This document shows positions 31,764 through 43,707 of a stretch of DNA of 60,000 nucleotides, piece after piece. The notes beneath the pieces are model-generated. The model was given only the letters and a program-made list of their open reading frames with translations, was not told where the DNA came from and did not search any database. How positions within the stretch are numbered: the stretch's first letter is position 1; each line of letters begins with the position of its first letter. The DNA is from Branchiostoma floridae. Lineage: Eukaryota; Chordata; Leptocardii; Amphioxiformes; Branchiostomatidae. The position numbers and the translations under genes are program-made. The DNA is taken from NCBI RefSeq assembly GCF_000003815.2, contig NC_049991.1, positions 5,365,822 through 5,425,821 on the forward strand, in the 5' to 3' direction.

Positions 31764-31822
31764 CGGTAGAAATCCCGACTACTGCTATGAATATCTCCGC
31801 GACTCAACCTCTGCTTGAAGAA
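31764..31822 (-). mobile_element. Family D end fragment
   Basis: TATCTCCGCGACTCAACCTC and TGCTTGAAGAA followed by TA match the right end of the complete family D element at 36547-36681. Confidence 0.75.
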
Positions 31823-31824
31823 TA

Positions 31825-32815
31825 AGGATGTAGTAGGTATACCGTTTTGTGCAGTGAGTTGTGTTTTCTCTATAAAACGGCAAGCAGTTCTTACTACAGG
31901 TAAATGTACGAAATATGTTTATTTCTTTATCTACAAGCAAGCGTCGAGAAAGAACAGTTTGTGCACACAGGCGGTGTCTTCTCGTGTTGCTCGTGTTTGT
32001 TTGGGCAGGCAAGATGTAAATTTATTCAGCGTTATTTCGTACTCGCCATGGGGCGCACGCCTCCGTCCGTCCAAGGAGGTTGAACTTCCTTGGTCCGTCT
32101 GTGGCACAGCTGTGTCATGTGATAGGAAGTATCCAATGGCAGAAAAGAGTGGGGGGTTCAAATTTACGGGCCATACGTACGACAAGGAGCGGCTATTTTC
32201 CAGGCGTTCATTTTTGAAGAGAAGTATTGAAGAAAGTTTGGGCCTGCTCTAGCCCGCAAGTTGTGGCCGCGACACCGCTTTTACCGCCTAGGACCCCCGA
32301 TGACGGAATTTGACTCAAAGATACGAGGTGGCTATCATTCTGTACAAGCTGTTGTTGTTGGAAATCGACACAGAATGGAAATCACGGCCCTTGTACCATC
32401 CGGATTAATAGAAGCCGAGACTGCAAGCTGAACATGTTTCGCGTTCACAGAATCCAGGACCATCCAACAACACGAGTCATATCGGCCACTACTCTAGGAT
32501 ACTCTAGATCTTACCGGATTCTTATTCCTGTGGTGACCAGATGGAACTGTACATGTGTGCTCTTTTTAGCTTACGCCGAGACGCTTCACCCGACTCTGGA
32601 AATGGGACTGTGGACTGCTGCACGGAATTGCGCAACCGTTGTGATTGTTTCAACTGCCGACTACATCAGAATGAAAGGCCACAAATACCTAGTAGGCTGT
32701 AGTTTTTTTTACTTTTCCATGTAATATTTTCTCGTAATTCAATAAAATTTTAAAGTTTCATCCATTGTATTTTCTTGCTTTGAAATGTGCTAATGATTAT
32801 TCTCCTAAAATGGCA
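31825..32815. other. Unassigned spacer between the two satellites
   Basis: A 145-codon + strand frame (31815-32252) has no recognisable domain and starts inside the family D fragment, so it is doubtful. A hairpin, CCAAGGAGG..CTTCCTTGG (32071-32093), sits in it. Confidence 0.4.
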
Positions 32816-32819
32816 CTTA

Positions 32820-33770
32820 TCTACACCTTAATGTACACGTATATGAGACGTACAGAGGGAACTTTAAACATGTCTTAAGGGTGTTTTGGTACGTATTTAT
32901 GACAACTTTAAGCTGCTAAAAAGAAAAATATAGACACATTAAATCCTCTTAATTCACACGTATATGAGACGTAAATAGGCTTTAGATCAAATAAACGTGA
33001 AGTGTAAACATGTCTTAAGGGCGTTTTAATAAGTATTTATGGCAAATTTAAGCTGCTGAAAAGGCACCTAAACACACGTTATAATCCACTTAATGCACAC
33101 GTATAAGAGACGTAAATAGGCTTTAGATCAAATATACGTGAAGTTTAAACATATCTTAAGGGCGTTTTAATAGATATTTATGGCAACTTTAAACTGCTGA
33201 AAAGGCACCTAAACACACGTTATAATCCTCTTAATGTACACGTATATGAGACGTAAATAGGCTTTAGATCAAATATACGTGAAGTTTAAACATGTCTTAA
33301 GGGCGTTTTAATAGATATTTATGGCAACTTTAAACTGCTGAAAAGGCACCTAAACACACGTTATAATCCTCTTAATGTACACGTATATGAGACGTAAATA
33401 GGCTTTAGATCAAATATACGTGAAGTTTAAACATGTCTTAAGGGCGTTTTAATAAGTATTTATGGCAAATTTAAGCTGCTGAAAAGGCACCTAAACACAC
33501 GTTATAATCCACTTAATGAACACGTATATGAGACGTAAAGAGGTTTTAGATCAAATAAACGTGAAGTTTAAACAAGTCTTAAGGGCGTTTTAATAGATAT
33601 TTATGGCAACTTTAAGCTGCTGAAAAGGCACTAAAACACACGTTATAATCCACTTAATGCAATTGTATATGAGACGTAAAGAGGCTTTAGATCAAATAAA
33701 CGTGAACTTTAAACAAGTTTTAAGGGGGTTTTAAAAATCATTTAAGACATCTTTAAGCTGCTGAAAGACA
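32820..33770. repeat. Satellite 2, ~141-bp unit, ~7 copies
   Basis: CACGTATATGAGACGTAAAT recurs about every 141 bp from ~32836 to ~33661. It is followed by GGCTTTAGATCAAAT, ACATGTCTTAAGGGCGTTTT and GCTGAAAAGGCAC. The first and last units are diverged. Confidence 0.95.
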
Positions 33771-33779
33771 ACGGGAAAA

Positions 33780-34341
33780 CCGGAAAATAAGGACTAACAC
33801 GGACCTACAGAAAGACCACTTAAAGGCAATATTTACGTACTCGTATAAGTGGTGTATAGATCCGTAAAGGAGGAAAATACGTCAACATTACGCATGGTTT
33901 CAGCATCCTTAAATACCGTTTTTCGTGCCGTGCGATGGCCACTTCTCGTGAAAGGACTCGACCTACTTCCCTTGTGGCGGTAAGAGTCTCTATGTTGGGT
34001 GTGGCGGGAATGTGTCGTCCTGATGGACATGATATACGTCTGTCAGGAACACCTCGTCGTCTTCGCTCTTGTCCGGTAGGTTGGCCTGTGCATTAGATCA
34101 CGAGAGAACACAGTTTAACCCGTTTTATGTAAAAGTTTTATACTATAGTAATATAATAGTGATGCTAGCAATAATGGATTATTGTAAAATCACCCTCATA
34201 AATTTGCTACTATCGCAGTACGTCTGTTGGTGTGTGTTTTACATGGATTAAGTCACCACATGGATGGTCGTCACAGTTAGCTAATGTTAATCTCAGGAGC
34301 TGCTGTACGTAGAGAGAACGCACGCAAAGAACAAAGGTTAA
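33780..34341. other. No recognisable gene
   Basis: A short + strand frame from the ATG at 33893 ends at a good donor-like site (GGCG|GTAAGAG near 33978). This is too little to call an exon. Confidence 0.35.
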
Positions 34342-34377
34342 AATTGCACGTACGGTGGGTTGTGCCCCAGGCTTAAA
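34342..34377. mobile_element. Family B end fragment
   Basis: TTGCACGTACGGTGGGTTGT, then GCCCCAGGCTTAAAG, is one terminus of family B. The rest is missing. Confidence 0.8.
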
Positions 34378-34379
34378 GT

Positions 34380-36360
34380 TGTGCTAAGTTGAACTCTGGT
34401 TACTCGACGCATTGGAACATCGTGCTTACTTACCTTGACGACATACCGAAAGACGTTGACCCGCAGCTGCTTCGATGATTGACCTACTGGAATCGCCAAC
34501 GTCTGACGTAATCGTCAAGTACGTATCCCTGCGGCACTGTAACTGCGAATAGGGACGAAGAGGGAACAGCTGACCGTTACTGGAATATTCAACTGGAGTA
34601 TATTTGGAAAGGCTGGAAAATCAGCACATTACAATGTTGACGACTACAAAAATAGAGGTATAGAATAAGATTTAATATCCTATGAATATGGGCCAGCATA
34701 GCATGGATGAGAGAGAACATTTGGAGAGAATATTTGGAGAGGCCGGGAACCCCGGCGGAACATGAAGGCAGGTGGATGAAACGTTAACCAAATTTTCGGC
34801 GTCCTCTTGCACATTGGCAAGATAACAGATATGATAACCGGAAAGAGCAACGTAAATTGTAAATTATTCTTAGTAAGTCATTATCATTTTTTTTAATCAC
34901 ACTTTTACAATTAACAAACTAGTTCGCACAACGAACCAGGATAGACGGCACTTATACTGATCGAACTCATCAATAAATCTTAAGGGGTGATCAATAAGTT
35001 CGATGCCTCACGCAGGAATGTACAGCCCGAATTTCTGGGCATGTAAAACCTTTTATAAATGTCAGCCAAACTTCAAACCATTGTGGTTATTACTTTCCAG
35101 GCAACACCAAGTAAGCTTAGGCGTCACCCCAAACGCTTTGTTACATAGATTTATCAGGTTTTATCAAGAAGATTAACATTATTTTAACCTCCTAACCTTA
35201 GTTTGATTCACACTTGACAATGCTATTCAACATGAATAAGTAGTCTAATTGTTGCATTGTTAGGAAGCATGTGGGCACAAAAATCTGGGAAGGAACGGGT
35301 GGATGAAATAGTTGAGATATAGGTTTACCGATCTCCTCAAACGGACAACATTAGAAAGTAGAAAGTTTAGGATAAGTCTCGTCTCGGACCACGTTGCCTG
35401 GGCCAATCAGAATGCATCACGTTTCCCTACGCTGTACCACATCTGGAATTCATTTTATATAGACTTCTCGGAAATCCGCTGCGAAAAATATAGCTCTACA
35501 CCATGCGGATTTCTCTCTCACTATACGTCACCAAAACAATCCGAAGAAGGCATGTGGCAGGAAGAGAACTACACAACCGTTTACGTGGTGAACAGATGCA
35601 TAAACATGAACTTGAACATATTCTATGGAAGTACAAAAAAGTTAACGCAAACGTTACGTAACTTAAACCTGTTTTCAAAATGGTGGATCGCTGCCCGATA
35701 TTCAGACCTCCGGGTCACAATCACATAACTAAGTGTCGAAAAATTTAAGACTACAATGAAGTAAAGTAACGTTAAAGTACACAACAGTACAAGACAGGTA
35801 TCCACAACACGGTCCACCTACCTTTCCTTCTGACGAGTAGTTTGAGATGTCTTTCCCACTAAGCCCTCCACCGCCCGTACCCGCTGCATCTTGCCTCGCT
35901 CCCCGAGTGTCAATACAGTGGTCATGGAAGATTTACTCCGGGCTGGCGTTCTCTTCAGAGTCAGGGATCGGCAGGCATCTTTATATGTGTTCTTTCTGCC
36001 TCCCTGCCCCGCGCGTCACCCATCACACTTCACAGGCCCAGTAGCCTTGCCACGTCCTCAGTTCTCTCGATCTCCCAGTTCCCATCTCTATCTTGGTTGA
36101 ACTTGCCTCATCTCCACCCCAGCTGCACTACCAGAATGTCACGTGCACGTTCAAATACAGGTGACAGCCATATAGTTGATAAATTCAACTTCATTCTGTT
36201 TATCAGCCCTCAGGCTCTAGTACTCTACTCTACTTTACTCTGTCCTCTCCCACGTCGTGTCCTCTCCTGACTGCCACCGTGGCGTGGGTGTGTGACCCGA
36301 CCATATGGTTATCATCACAGGGGAGACCTGGTCGTGACTATCACGATGTTATCTCGTGAC
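34380..36360. other. No recognisable gene
   Basis: Longest frame is 138 codons (35312-35728, +). I recognise no domain in it. A C-rich stretch at 35850-36120 has no clear feature. Confidence 0.35.
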
Positions 36361-36363
36361 ACA

Positions 36364-36546
36364 TACTGTAAATGCAGAAATGTTCGCGGTTTTCGCGGTT
36401 ACCACTTCACCGCAAACTTAAAACCACCGCTAACATTTTTCTATTATAGTATTAGACTGCAGTCTATGGTGTTACCGCGAAAATAAAGTCATTTTTCCTG
36501 GTACCAGAGAATTTTAAATCCCCGCGAACTTAAATGCATTACAGTA
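36364..36546. mobile_element. Family E MITE, copy 1
   Basis: 183 bp with ends TACTGTAAATGCAGAAATG and AACTTAAATGCATTACAGTA (inverted). Nested inverted TTCGCGGT/ACCGCGAA blocks lie inside. Termini beginning with TA suit a mariner-like TA target, though the superfamily is not certain. Confidence 0.88.
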
Positions 36547-36681
36547 TTCTCCAAGCAGAGGTTGGGTCGCGGAGTAGTCGTATCATGGTAGAAGTCGGAA
36601 TTTGTACGAGGGGAGCAAGTAAAACTCCCGGTACTCCACAAGATCACAACTATCTCCGCGACCAAACCTCTACTTGGAGAA
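36547..36681. mobile_element. Family D MITE, complete
   Basis: 135 bp, ends TTCTCCAAGCAGAGGTT and AACCTCTACTTGGAGAA, with GGTCGCGGAG and CTCCGCGACC next. TA is on both sides (36545-36546 and 36682-36683), the left TA being the end of the family E copy. It inserted at the very edge of, or together with, that element. Confidence 0.9.
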
Positions 36682-36759
36682 TAGTAATGCAGACCTTGGA
36701 ACGAACCCTAAAAGTATGATATAATCATAAAGGGGCCAAAGAACACACACAAAAAAACA

Positions 36760-36859
36760 TCAAATAAACCATGATGAGTTTAGTTTGAGCGTATTTCTTG
36801 ATAAACAGCTTTACTTTTGTTTCCGGTAACTTCCCGACGGGGCCCGGGGGAAATGTGAC
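36760..36859. mobile_element. Family F end fragment
   Basis: GGGGCCCGGGGGAAATGTGAC is the right terminus of family F, preceded by AT-rich interior. The left terminus is not found. Confidence 0.65.
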
Positions 36860-36869
36860 CGTAGAATAA

Positions 36870-37830
36870 AACATTCTTGATTGTTCTTGGGTAGCTATAT
36901 TCTCAAGTTCACAGCTACCCGCGCGACGCAAAATATACTGTGTATTGAAATATAGTTTGTTCGTGTCATTCTTTTGTAGACTTTTTCTCAAGTTCGCAGG
37001 AACCCACAAATGTTCTTTCTCCAAATGTCTTCAATCTAAAATCGGTTGTAGTCGCCTCTTTTGTGTACTTCAAAATGCCTAATGAAAAGGTGGTCACGTT
37101 AAGCTATTCTTTCTTGCTTACTTGCTTGCTTTAGTCGAGTCCATCCGGCCTCGATATTCTTTCAGTCGGTTATTACTTTGCCGGACACTGGAAAGAAGAG
37201 ACTGAAACTATTTGAAACAGATACTAAGGATAGACCAAATGGCGCATTTTGTATTTGGGTCATATTTGGGTGTTACCAGGCCCCCAGGCTATTTTAGGAA
37301 TAGGACATGTGACTTGACCATATTTGGAAGTTCATTTAAATGTGGTATCGACCAATAGCTGGTGAGATGAGCTATGAGTAATTGGTAGAGCGCCAAGTTT
37401 GAACTGCTCAAACACTGCCGATTCTCTGAGGTTTAATGATATACAGTAGACATGTTGTGTTACATAGTAACTGTTTATACTGCCCGTAATTCCGTCTGTC
37501 AACAGTGTATCTACAATCTAACTGAGACAAAAGACTTGATTAGACTTACGTAGACTATCGTATAGACTTGGCTGGTATAGTACATGAAGCGTACAGCATA
37601 TATCACAGAATAAACAATTAATGATCAATACGAGAGAGATCTAAATGTTTATAATGCCTAGCATTATTTTCTACCTGTATTGCCGCGCTAGGGTTATAAA
37701 GGTAAAGCACTAAAACAAAAAATTGTCAGAGTGCATAGTTGATAATTAGCTATCATTTGGATATCTCTTTTGGAGTGGGGGAGTGCCAACAAAGCTTGAC
37801 ACCGAATACATGTACAGAACTCAAGCGTAA
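36870..37830. other. No recognisable feature
   Basis: Minus-strand frame of 99 codons at 36725-37024 partly overlaps family F and is not gene-like. Confidence 0.4.
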
Positions 37831-37977
37831 TACTATAAATGCAGAAATGTTCGCGGTGGATTTATGTTCGCGGTTTTCGCGTTGGGCATTTCACCGCGAA
37901 ATTAAAACCACCGCGAAAAGTCCCTTTTCCCGCTACCGCGAAATGAAATCCCCGCGAACTTAAATGCATTTACAGTA
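37831..37977. mobile_element. Family E MITE, copy 2
   Basis: 147 bp with ends TACTATAAATGCAGAAATG and AACTTAAATGCATTTACAGTA. The interior GTTCGCGGTGGATTTATG matches the fragment at 2592. Confidence 0.9.
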
Positions 37978-38329
37978 CGTTAAAACGTAATATCGCCCAT
38001 TAAAGGTTATGTGTTCGGTGCCGTTTATCTGCCTGTGTGTCTGTTTGTAGCCTGCATAAATCGACAAGCAAAGTATGGATTCTAATTATCATTGAATGTG
38101 GTAGGGTCGTGAAAATAAAGGTCAAGTTCTAGAATGGTTCCGCCTGTCGGTTTCCCACCGTACTGTAGTGAACTTTCGGTTTCCATATCTAGTGATCTGG
38201 CCATGCTATGGTCAAGACTCGCAAGTCTAAGATGAATTTTGTAGCTTTAGAAAAAATATGTACCGATGAACAAAAGGTGTGAAATGTCTAAATTATGAAA
38301 ATCTTATCTTAGTATGAAAATCTTATCTT

Positions 38330-38500
38330 ATAAATGAATAAATAAATGAATGAATTAATGAATGAATGTACTTCATTGCACGACATTTCTACATGGTACA
38401 ATTGTAAGGCAATGGTGATAAGTCAATCAATACAATGACTCGTATAAGGTCTATAACTAGATACATGTATAGTATAGGGATGTGAACATAAATGGCGAAT
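38330..38500 (-). mobile_element. Probable retroelement 3' end
   Basis: On the minus strand it reads ..TGTACCATGTAGAAATGTCG, TGCAATGAAGTAC, then an (ATTC)n tail. The style (short conserved end plus 4-6 bp tail) matches 16830-17159. Also a simple AATG microsatellite at 38334-38370. Confidence 0.45.
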
Positions 38501-38509
38501 TGCCATAGT

Positions 38510-39680
38510 GTAATATGCAAGTTAAACAAGTCGGTCTGTTACTGTACAATAGATACTCTCTTTTTTAGAGCATTACATGTGTATTGGCCTAAATACGAAG
38601 ATATGTAGTCTGGACATGACATAAGTTGATTGAAAGTACATGTGTTGGTAAAGGTGTGTTAGATTTACATGTGATCATATCCATTAATTTTTGTCTATCT
38701 ACGCTATATGTAGGGCATGTCATTAGAAATGATACTCATCTTCAACAGCCTCTGGTTGACTGCTATATTACGGTACCGACCTTTTTCTATTTCCAAGCAA
38801 TGTGAACTGGTTCTTAATTTGGTTATGTTAACATCAAAAGCTTTATTACGAATTGACGAAAGGTTTTTTTTTCAAGTATGAAGTGACTTTTGATTTGGGA
38901 ATAGGTTTTTAGTTTATTACAACTGCTTATTTCTTAGCAAATAAGGCTATTGTAGCGTTTCCTCATAAATTAGATGCGATGTACCCTGCCGGTTTGAATG
39001 ATTTATGTTCAATACTTTTCACTTTAGTTTGCATCGTAATGCCTCAAATATAAAATTTCCATCATTCACTACTATAGAATTGTAGTATCCTGTCATTAAT
39101 TATGCAAATGAGGTATCTATTTGCATAATCAATATCCTAAAAAAATCTGTCTTTCTCAGTTACATATGTGACAAGTGTCATGGAATGTAGGGATTTATAA
39201 AATTTCCTCATTACATTACTTACGCGAATTAGACATTGATTTACATAATAAGTATCTTATGACGCGTGCTCCACTTAGACCTACAAAACCTAAAACAGCA
39301 TGACGATCCGTCAAAACGTCCTTGATTTATTCTCCTCTAAACTTCGAAACAATTTCCGAAAAAAAAGTGCCAGGGGACCCTAACTTATAGCACTAACTCT
39401 CTGTCCCAAGAGCTACCCAACTTTAAGAAAAAATAAGACCGTGACATGTCAAGAATAGGAAATATAAAAACAGTAGTTCCGCTGCAGTACCTTAGGAAGT
39501 AGATAGGGGATCCATTATCGACTTTGACCTTCGATTTCCTACCAAATACCATTAAAGATCCATCCAAGACTTATCAAGTTATGCTGTTCACAGACACACA
39601 CAGAAATATGTGTATAAGGCCTAGGGGTTCTGAATAGAGAGGGTGTCACCTGGCGACTAAACACGCCCAAATATAACCTT
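38510..39680. other. No recognisable gene
   Basis: AT-rich. Repeated ATTATGCAAATGAG..TTGCATAAT near 39100 is a short inverted pair. Confidence 0.4.
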
Positions 39681-39686
39681 TTTGGC

Positions 39687-40546
39687 GAGTGGAAGCCAGT
39701 TAATTGCACCTCGGATAAACGCACACTTCGGGTAATTGCACGGAATCCCAAAATCCCAAACCGTCTCCCATTCACTCCATTGTTAGTGACTTCGCTTATC
39801 TGCACGACAAAAATCACCAACGCCGGATAATTGCACGAAAATTTCAAAAATTTCGTCAAACATCGTCGACAAATTGACTGAAAATGCGTGCTAAAAATCG
39901 TCAGACACGGTACAAATAAGCCGAAAACGGCCTTTGTGAAGTCGCTATACTGACAACATGTATGAAATTGTTATTGGGATCAAACGAAAGCGATATTGTG
40001 GGATCGGCACCATGAAGAGACGCCCGCCCGCTAAAGGTTGTCAAAGCCGGCGTTACGATTTGGCAGACAACTTGCTATGACATACTCAATAACAAATTTT
40101 CTCTATCTTTCCATTGTCTAATTACGTAATTAGGGTCGCGGGAAAATACTTATGCAGTGGTTTTATGTTCTTGGCAGCCAGTCGGAAACAACACAGCGAC
40201 TCGGGTCCTACAGACGGACATAACACTCGCCTTCGGCGGTGCAATGCTTTAGTTTCGTGATCAGGAAGCTACATAACGTATACAGTAACTTACTTTTAGT
40301 TTCGATTTTAAGTGCATTGCAGTACGATGTTTCGTGAAGACATGTATATGACGTCCGGAGCACAACAGGTACAGCACTACTGTAACACGTAAATAAACTG
40401 TGCGTTGTACTACCTCCCATACCACCTCTCGGCCCCTCCGACCGTGGTGATGCGGTCCAAATGACCAACTCCGCATTATCGCACACGCCGGATAATTGCA
40501 CGAAATTCGCCTGCAAATTGGGTGTGCAATTAAGCGGCTTCCACTC
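39687..40546. mobile_element. Pogo/Tigger-like MITE, 860 bp
   Basis: Left end GAGTGGAAGCCAGTTAATTG, right end CAATTAAGCGGCTTCCACTC (inverted, ~24 bp with one mismatch stretch). Inside, GATAATTGCACGAAA-type motifs repeat on both sides (39725, 39829, 40490). That subterminal pattern (TTAATTGCAC..GGATAATTGCAC) is characteristic of pogo-group Tc1/mariner elements. No transposase frame is present. Confidence 0.75.
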
Positions 40547-40549
40547 TAC

Positions 40550-41130
40550 ATATGTATAGATTTTCAGAATTTATCCAGAATTAGGCAAGCTTAACTTTTT
40601 ACAGCGTTGAATTGTGTTTGCGAGGCTTCTCCCAAGATAGACTCACTGCATGCGTGCAAGACTGTGTTGTGAGCATGGCTAGCAAATAAACCTCTTTTTC
40701 ATATAAAGACTCTGAAATCCATCAGAAGCCGCGTCGCCAGGGTGTTTTTTAACACCATTCTTGTTGTTTATGGGCGGGATCTAGCCCTTGGTTGATACTT
40801 CGCTCTTTTATGTAATATTTAAGAACGTCAGGGAGATCATAGAATTGTGACTGCTCCTTAGCTTACTTGGCTCTTTTATTAGAAAGACGGAGCTATGGTC
40901 CCTTCCTACGCCTATTTGAAAATTACACGTAAACAAGTAATATCCTGACGAGCTTTGTTTGTTTCGCATAAATGGCAAACCGCCCTTCGGCATTACGCAT
41001 TTCCGTCTAAGTACAGGTTCGGCTTCGTCGTTTTTGACGGGTCTTATGATAACATGAGTTTGTGTCAGGCTTTCTGTCTTGTACCTTTTTCTATTCCTCA
41101 CGCAGAAGTTTAGCTCCGGCTGTTTTTGAG
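40550..41130. other. No recognisable gene
   Basis: 40662-40705 (GAGCATGGCTAGCAAATAAACC) may be another retroelement end. Nothing else is assignable. Confidence 0.35.
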
Positions 41131-41138
41131 CTGTTTAA

Positions 41139-42056
41139 CCCTCATCCGACCGTTACATTTTTACGACGAATCTGACCGTATGGGGTCATTTTTGACCCCA
41201 TTTTGTTTTGCTCATAGACATAATTCTGTTGGCTTATTTTGTCATTATCATGCATTTACTGTTTCAACAATCTTTGAAAAATATCTTGACAAGTTTTGGT
41301 GCCAGTAATTATGACTCATTATCATAATTTATGCAGAAAATAAGGAGAAACCACCTTTTGCTCTAAAAATCTACCATACTCCACTTACTTTAACAATGGT
41401 TTTGTCTTATCAATTTTTAAACAATAATTTTAATGCGACAACAATACTGATAGCATAATTATGTTATTTGACAAGAAAAGATATAATATTTGTGAAGTGT
41501 AACGAATTTATTACTTAATTATGCACCATAGCCCGCCACCTAAACACATACATACAATAACTCTTCTATATTTTCCCGCAAATATCTTTCTTGTTGGTTC
41601 CTTCTGCATGTTCTGTCCATATATCGTTTCCTAATTTATTAGAAACATTTTCACTTTCATTAGCATAGGCAATTAGTGGTCATTATCATAATTTATGCAC
41701 AATGTCGAAAAAATGTGTTTTACACTAAAATACTATATTTCTTACGAAATATTCGTTGTTTATTCAACTAAGCAACTATAAGCTTGTTAAGTTATTCTAT
41801 TGAAATTTCTTGATATTTACGTAATTAATGATTCATAATTGGCTGGGGTCAGTTTTGACCCCACCGAACCACACACAAACTTTCAAGTATAGCTGATACA
41901 ATTATGGTCAAAACTCGGTGAAAAATTGGTAGATGTTGTAAGACATGTATACAAACAAATTCATGGAAAGAATTTTTTCTCCGATGAAAAATGTTGCTTT
42001 GGCAGTTAAGAATATACGTCTGGGGTCAAAAATGACCCCATACGGTCGGATGAGGG
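41139..42056. mobile_element. PiggyBac-like non-autonomous element 1
   Basis: 918 bp with ends CCCTCATCCGACCG and CGGTCGGATGAGGG, a perfect inverted repeat flanked by TTTAA on both sides (41134-41138 and 42057-42061). A TTAA-containing target and CCC-starting termini are diagnostic of piggyBac. Three copies of the palindrome TGGGGTCAnnnnTGACCCCA lie at 41179, 41842 and 42020. The interior is AT-rich without a transposase. Confidence 0.85.
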
Positions 42057-42224
42057 TTTAATGCGTTTTTGTTGGGCTTTCTCTTTTCTGTGTGTCCGTC
42101 AGCATGAAGAAACGGTAAAACAATAGAACGCCCGACAGAAACGCATAAAACACGTCGAAAACAGCCGGGGCTGAACCTCCATTTTGTTTCACAGCTGCTT
42201 AAGACTAGGCTGATAAGGTTTGGT

Positions 42225-42494
42225 CTATTCCCACAGGAATGAGCCCCTGCTCTTTACGGGAAGAGTGATGGGTTCTATGAGATGTGGCTCACCTCACACA
42301 CCTACGGAACCCCCAGTTTTACCCTCCATCCGAGGGGAGGCCTCTAATGAAGCCAGCAGGTCCTCATTTTCACCTGAGTCAAGTGAAGACAAAGGTGTAA
42401 AGTGCCTTTCCCAACATGCCCAAGGGCAAAGCGTTGGGTCCAGCTAGAGATTCGAACCCAGAATTTTTATGTTCTAAAGGTGCACTCTCACTGC
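42225..42494 (-). mobile_element. tRNA-derived SINE
   Basis: On the minus strand: GCAGTGAGAGTGCACC (box A region), GGGTTCGAATCTC (polymerase III box B, complement at 42448-42460), then CCTTGGGCATGTTGGGAAAG, GCACTTTACACC, CACTTGACTCAGGTGAAAAT and CTCGGATGGAGGG. The order is that of tRNA-headed SINEs common in marine invertebrates (recognition by eye). Its 5' boundary is masked by the adjoining family H element. Confidence 0.75.
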
Positions 42495-42682
42495 ACTTGC
42501 GTCAAGCTTGAGTCACTACGAGGTTCGAAAGATGCTCAACGAATTTCAGAGATAAAGAGCGAATTTTCTTACATGTTGCGTATTTTGTCGTCTTCTAAGT
42601 CATACTTTTACATATTACGCAATGTCTAAATTATAAGATATCGGAGAACATAACAAAGCAGTGACGTAAGCTTGACGCAAGT
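42495..42682. mobile_element. Family H MITE, copy 1
   Basis: ACTTGCGTCAAGCTTG and AAGCTTGACGCAAGT are exact inverted ends (15 bp). The interior ACGAGGTTCGAAAGATGCTC, CAGAGATAAAGAGC and CTTCTAAGTCATACTTTTAC matches 55617-55789. It lies directly at the SINE head and probably split it. Confidence 0.8.
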
Positions 42683-42689
42683 GTACAAC

Positions 42690-43285
42690 CCCAAATACAA
42701 GGCCACCTTGCCACGACCACGGACCGATGAAGTATAATATATACCTTTGTATTAAAAACCTGAACAGAACATCCTTTACGAAATTTTCCCACAGTAACAT
42801 CCAGACCATTGAAGCTTTGACATCGTTATGTTCCATTTGACCTTCTGTTGAAAGCCATTTGTGCGTTTGTACTTGATAATTAACCTTTGGGGGATAGAAT
42901 CCCCTTATTGCTGCACCCCTAAAGATAGCCATACGTCATTCATTGTACGATGGACAAGATTTAGGACTGCCGTCGTCTTTATCTAAGCTGTAGACCGTAA
43001 CGTTACCGTTGCTAGAGAAATACATCTTTTTGAAAAAGAAAATGTTTGCAGCCAATCACCCGTGTATAAATTGTGAGGAGCATCATCAATATAAACTTTG
43101 AAACTTTGAAACTTTAATTTCCAATCAACTTTGCAGCCCTGGCAACAAGGGCTGAATTGCATTGATTTTACATAAGACAACACTACAGTGATCATCATTA
43201 CATACACTTTGACAACAATTTGAGATAAAATCGGCATAGAGAAATCAATATAAAATTTTAAATCTATTTACATAAACATTTAGAT
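42690..43285. other. No recognisable gene
   Basis: A short ACTTTGAAACTTTGAAACTTT run at 43098 is the only repeat noticed. Confidence 0.4.
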
Positions 43286-43289
43286 CGAT

Positions 43290-43630
43290 ACACAGGCAGC
43301 ATTTTGGGCCAGAGTTCGCGGTACTCGGTAATATTCGTCCCTCGGATAGGACGTTAAATGGAGGTCCCGTGTCTGGGGAGAGCCATACCCCGAGCACGTT
43401 AAAGAACCCGCCACATGTGCGATGGTGCGATGTGAGCGGTTCAAAACCTACAGTACCTTGGCCGCACCTGGGGCAATTACTGTCGTATTGAGGTCACCTG
43501 AGTGGCGCCGAATGGCAGCTCGCTCCAGACCCTTGCGATTTAGCCCCGCCTATTGTAAGCTCCTCGCAATTCAGCCCCTGGCTGCAAAGAGTGAGTAGTC
43601 GGCCCACCCAATGACAATAATAATCAATAA
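43290..43630 (+). mobile_element. SINE-like repeat, widespread type
   Basis: CCTCGGATAGGACGTTAAAT, GGAGGTCCCGTGTCTGGGGA, GAGCCATACCCCGAGCACG and TTAAAGAACCC correspond to the 3' domain of the SINE on the other strand at 42.3 kb. It ends in an AATAAT-rich tail. An exact box-B-like GGTTCAAAACC occurs at 43439 but is misplaced for a promoter. Confidence 0.6.
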
Positions 43631-43707
43631 CAACATGCATTGAACTCATCCGATGCCCAACATCCAAAAATGAAGCAAGAAGAATTTGACTCTTTATATT
43701 AACTTAA

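Noticed and set aside
30257-33770. Regularly spaced repeats considered as a CRISPR array
   Set aside because: Units are 115-141 bp with no short-repeat/unique-spacer alternation, no cas genes, and the context is eukaryotic.
35312-35728. 138-codon + strand frame
   Set aside because: No recognisable motif and no supporting context. Lengths like this arise by chance in 60 kb.
43439-43449. Exact box-B match GGTTCAAAACC as a tRNA gene or SINE promoter
   Set aside because: No box A at the right distance and no cloverleaf can be drawn. It sits downstream of the SINE 3' domain.
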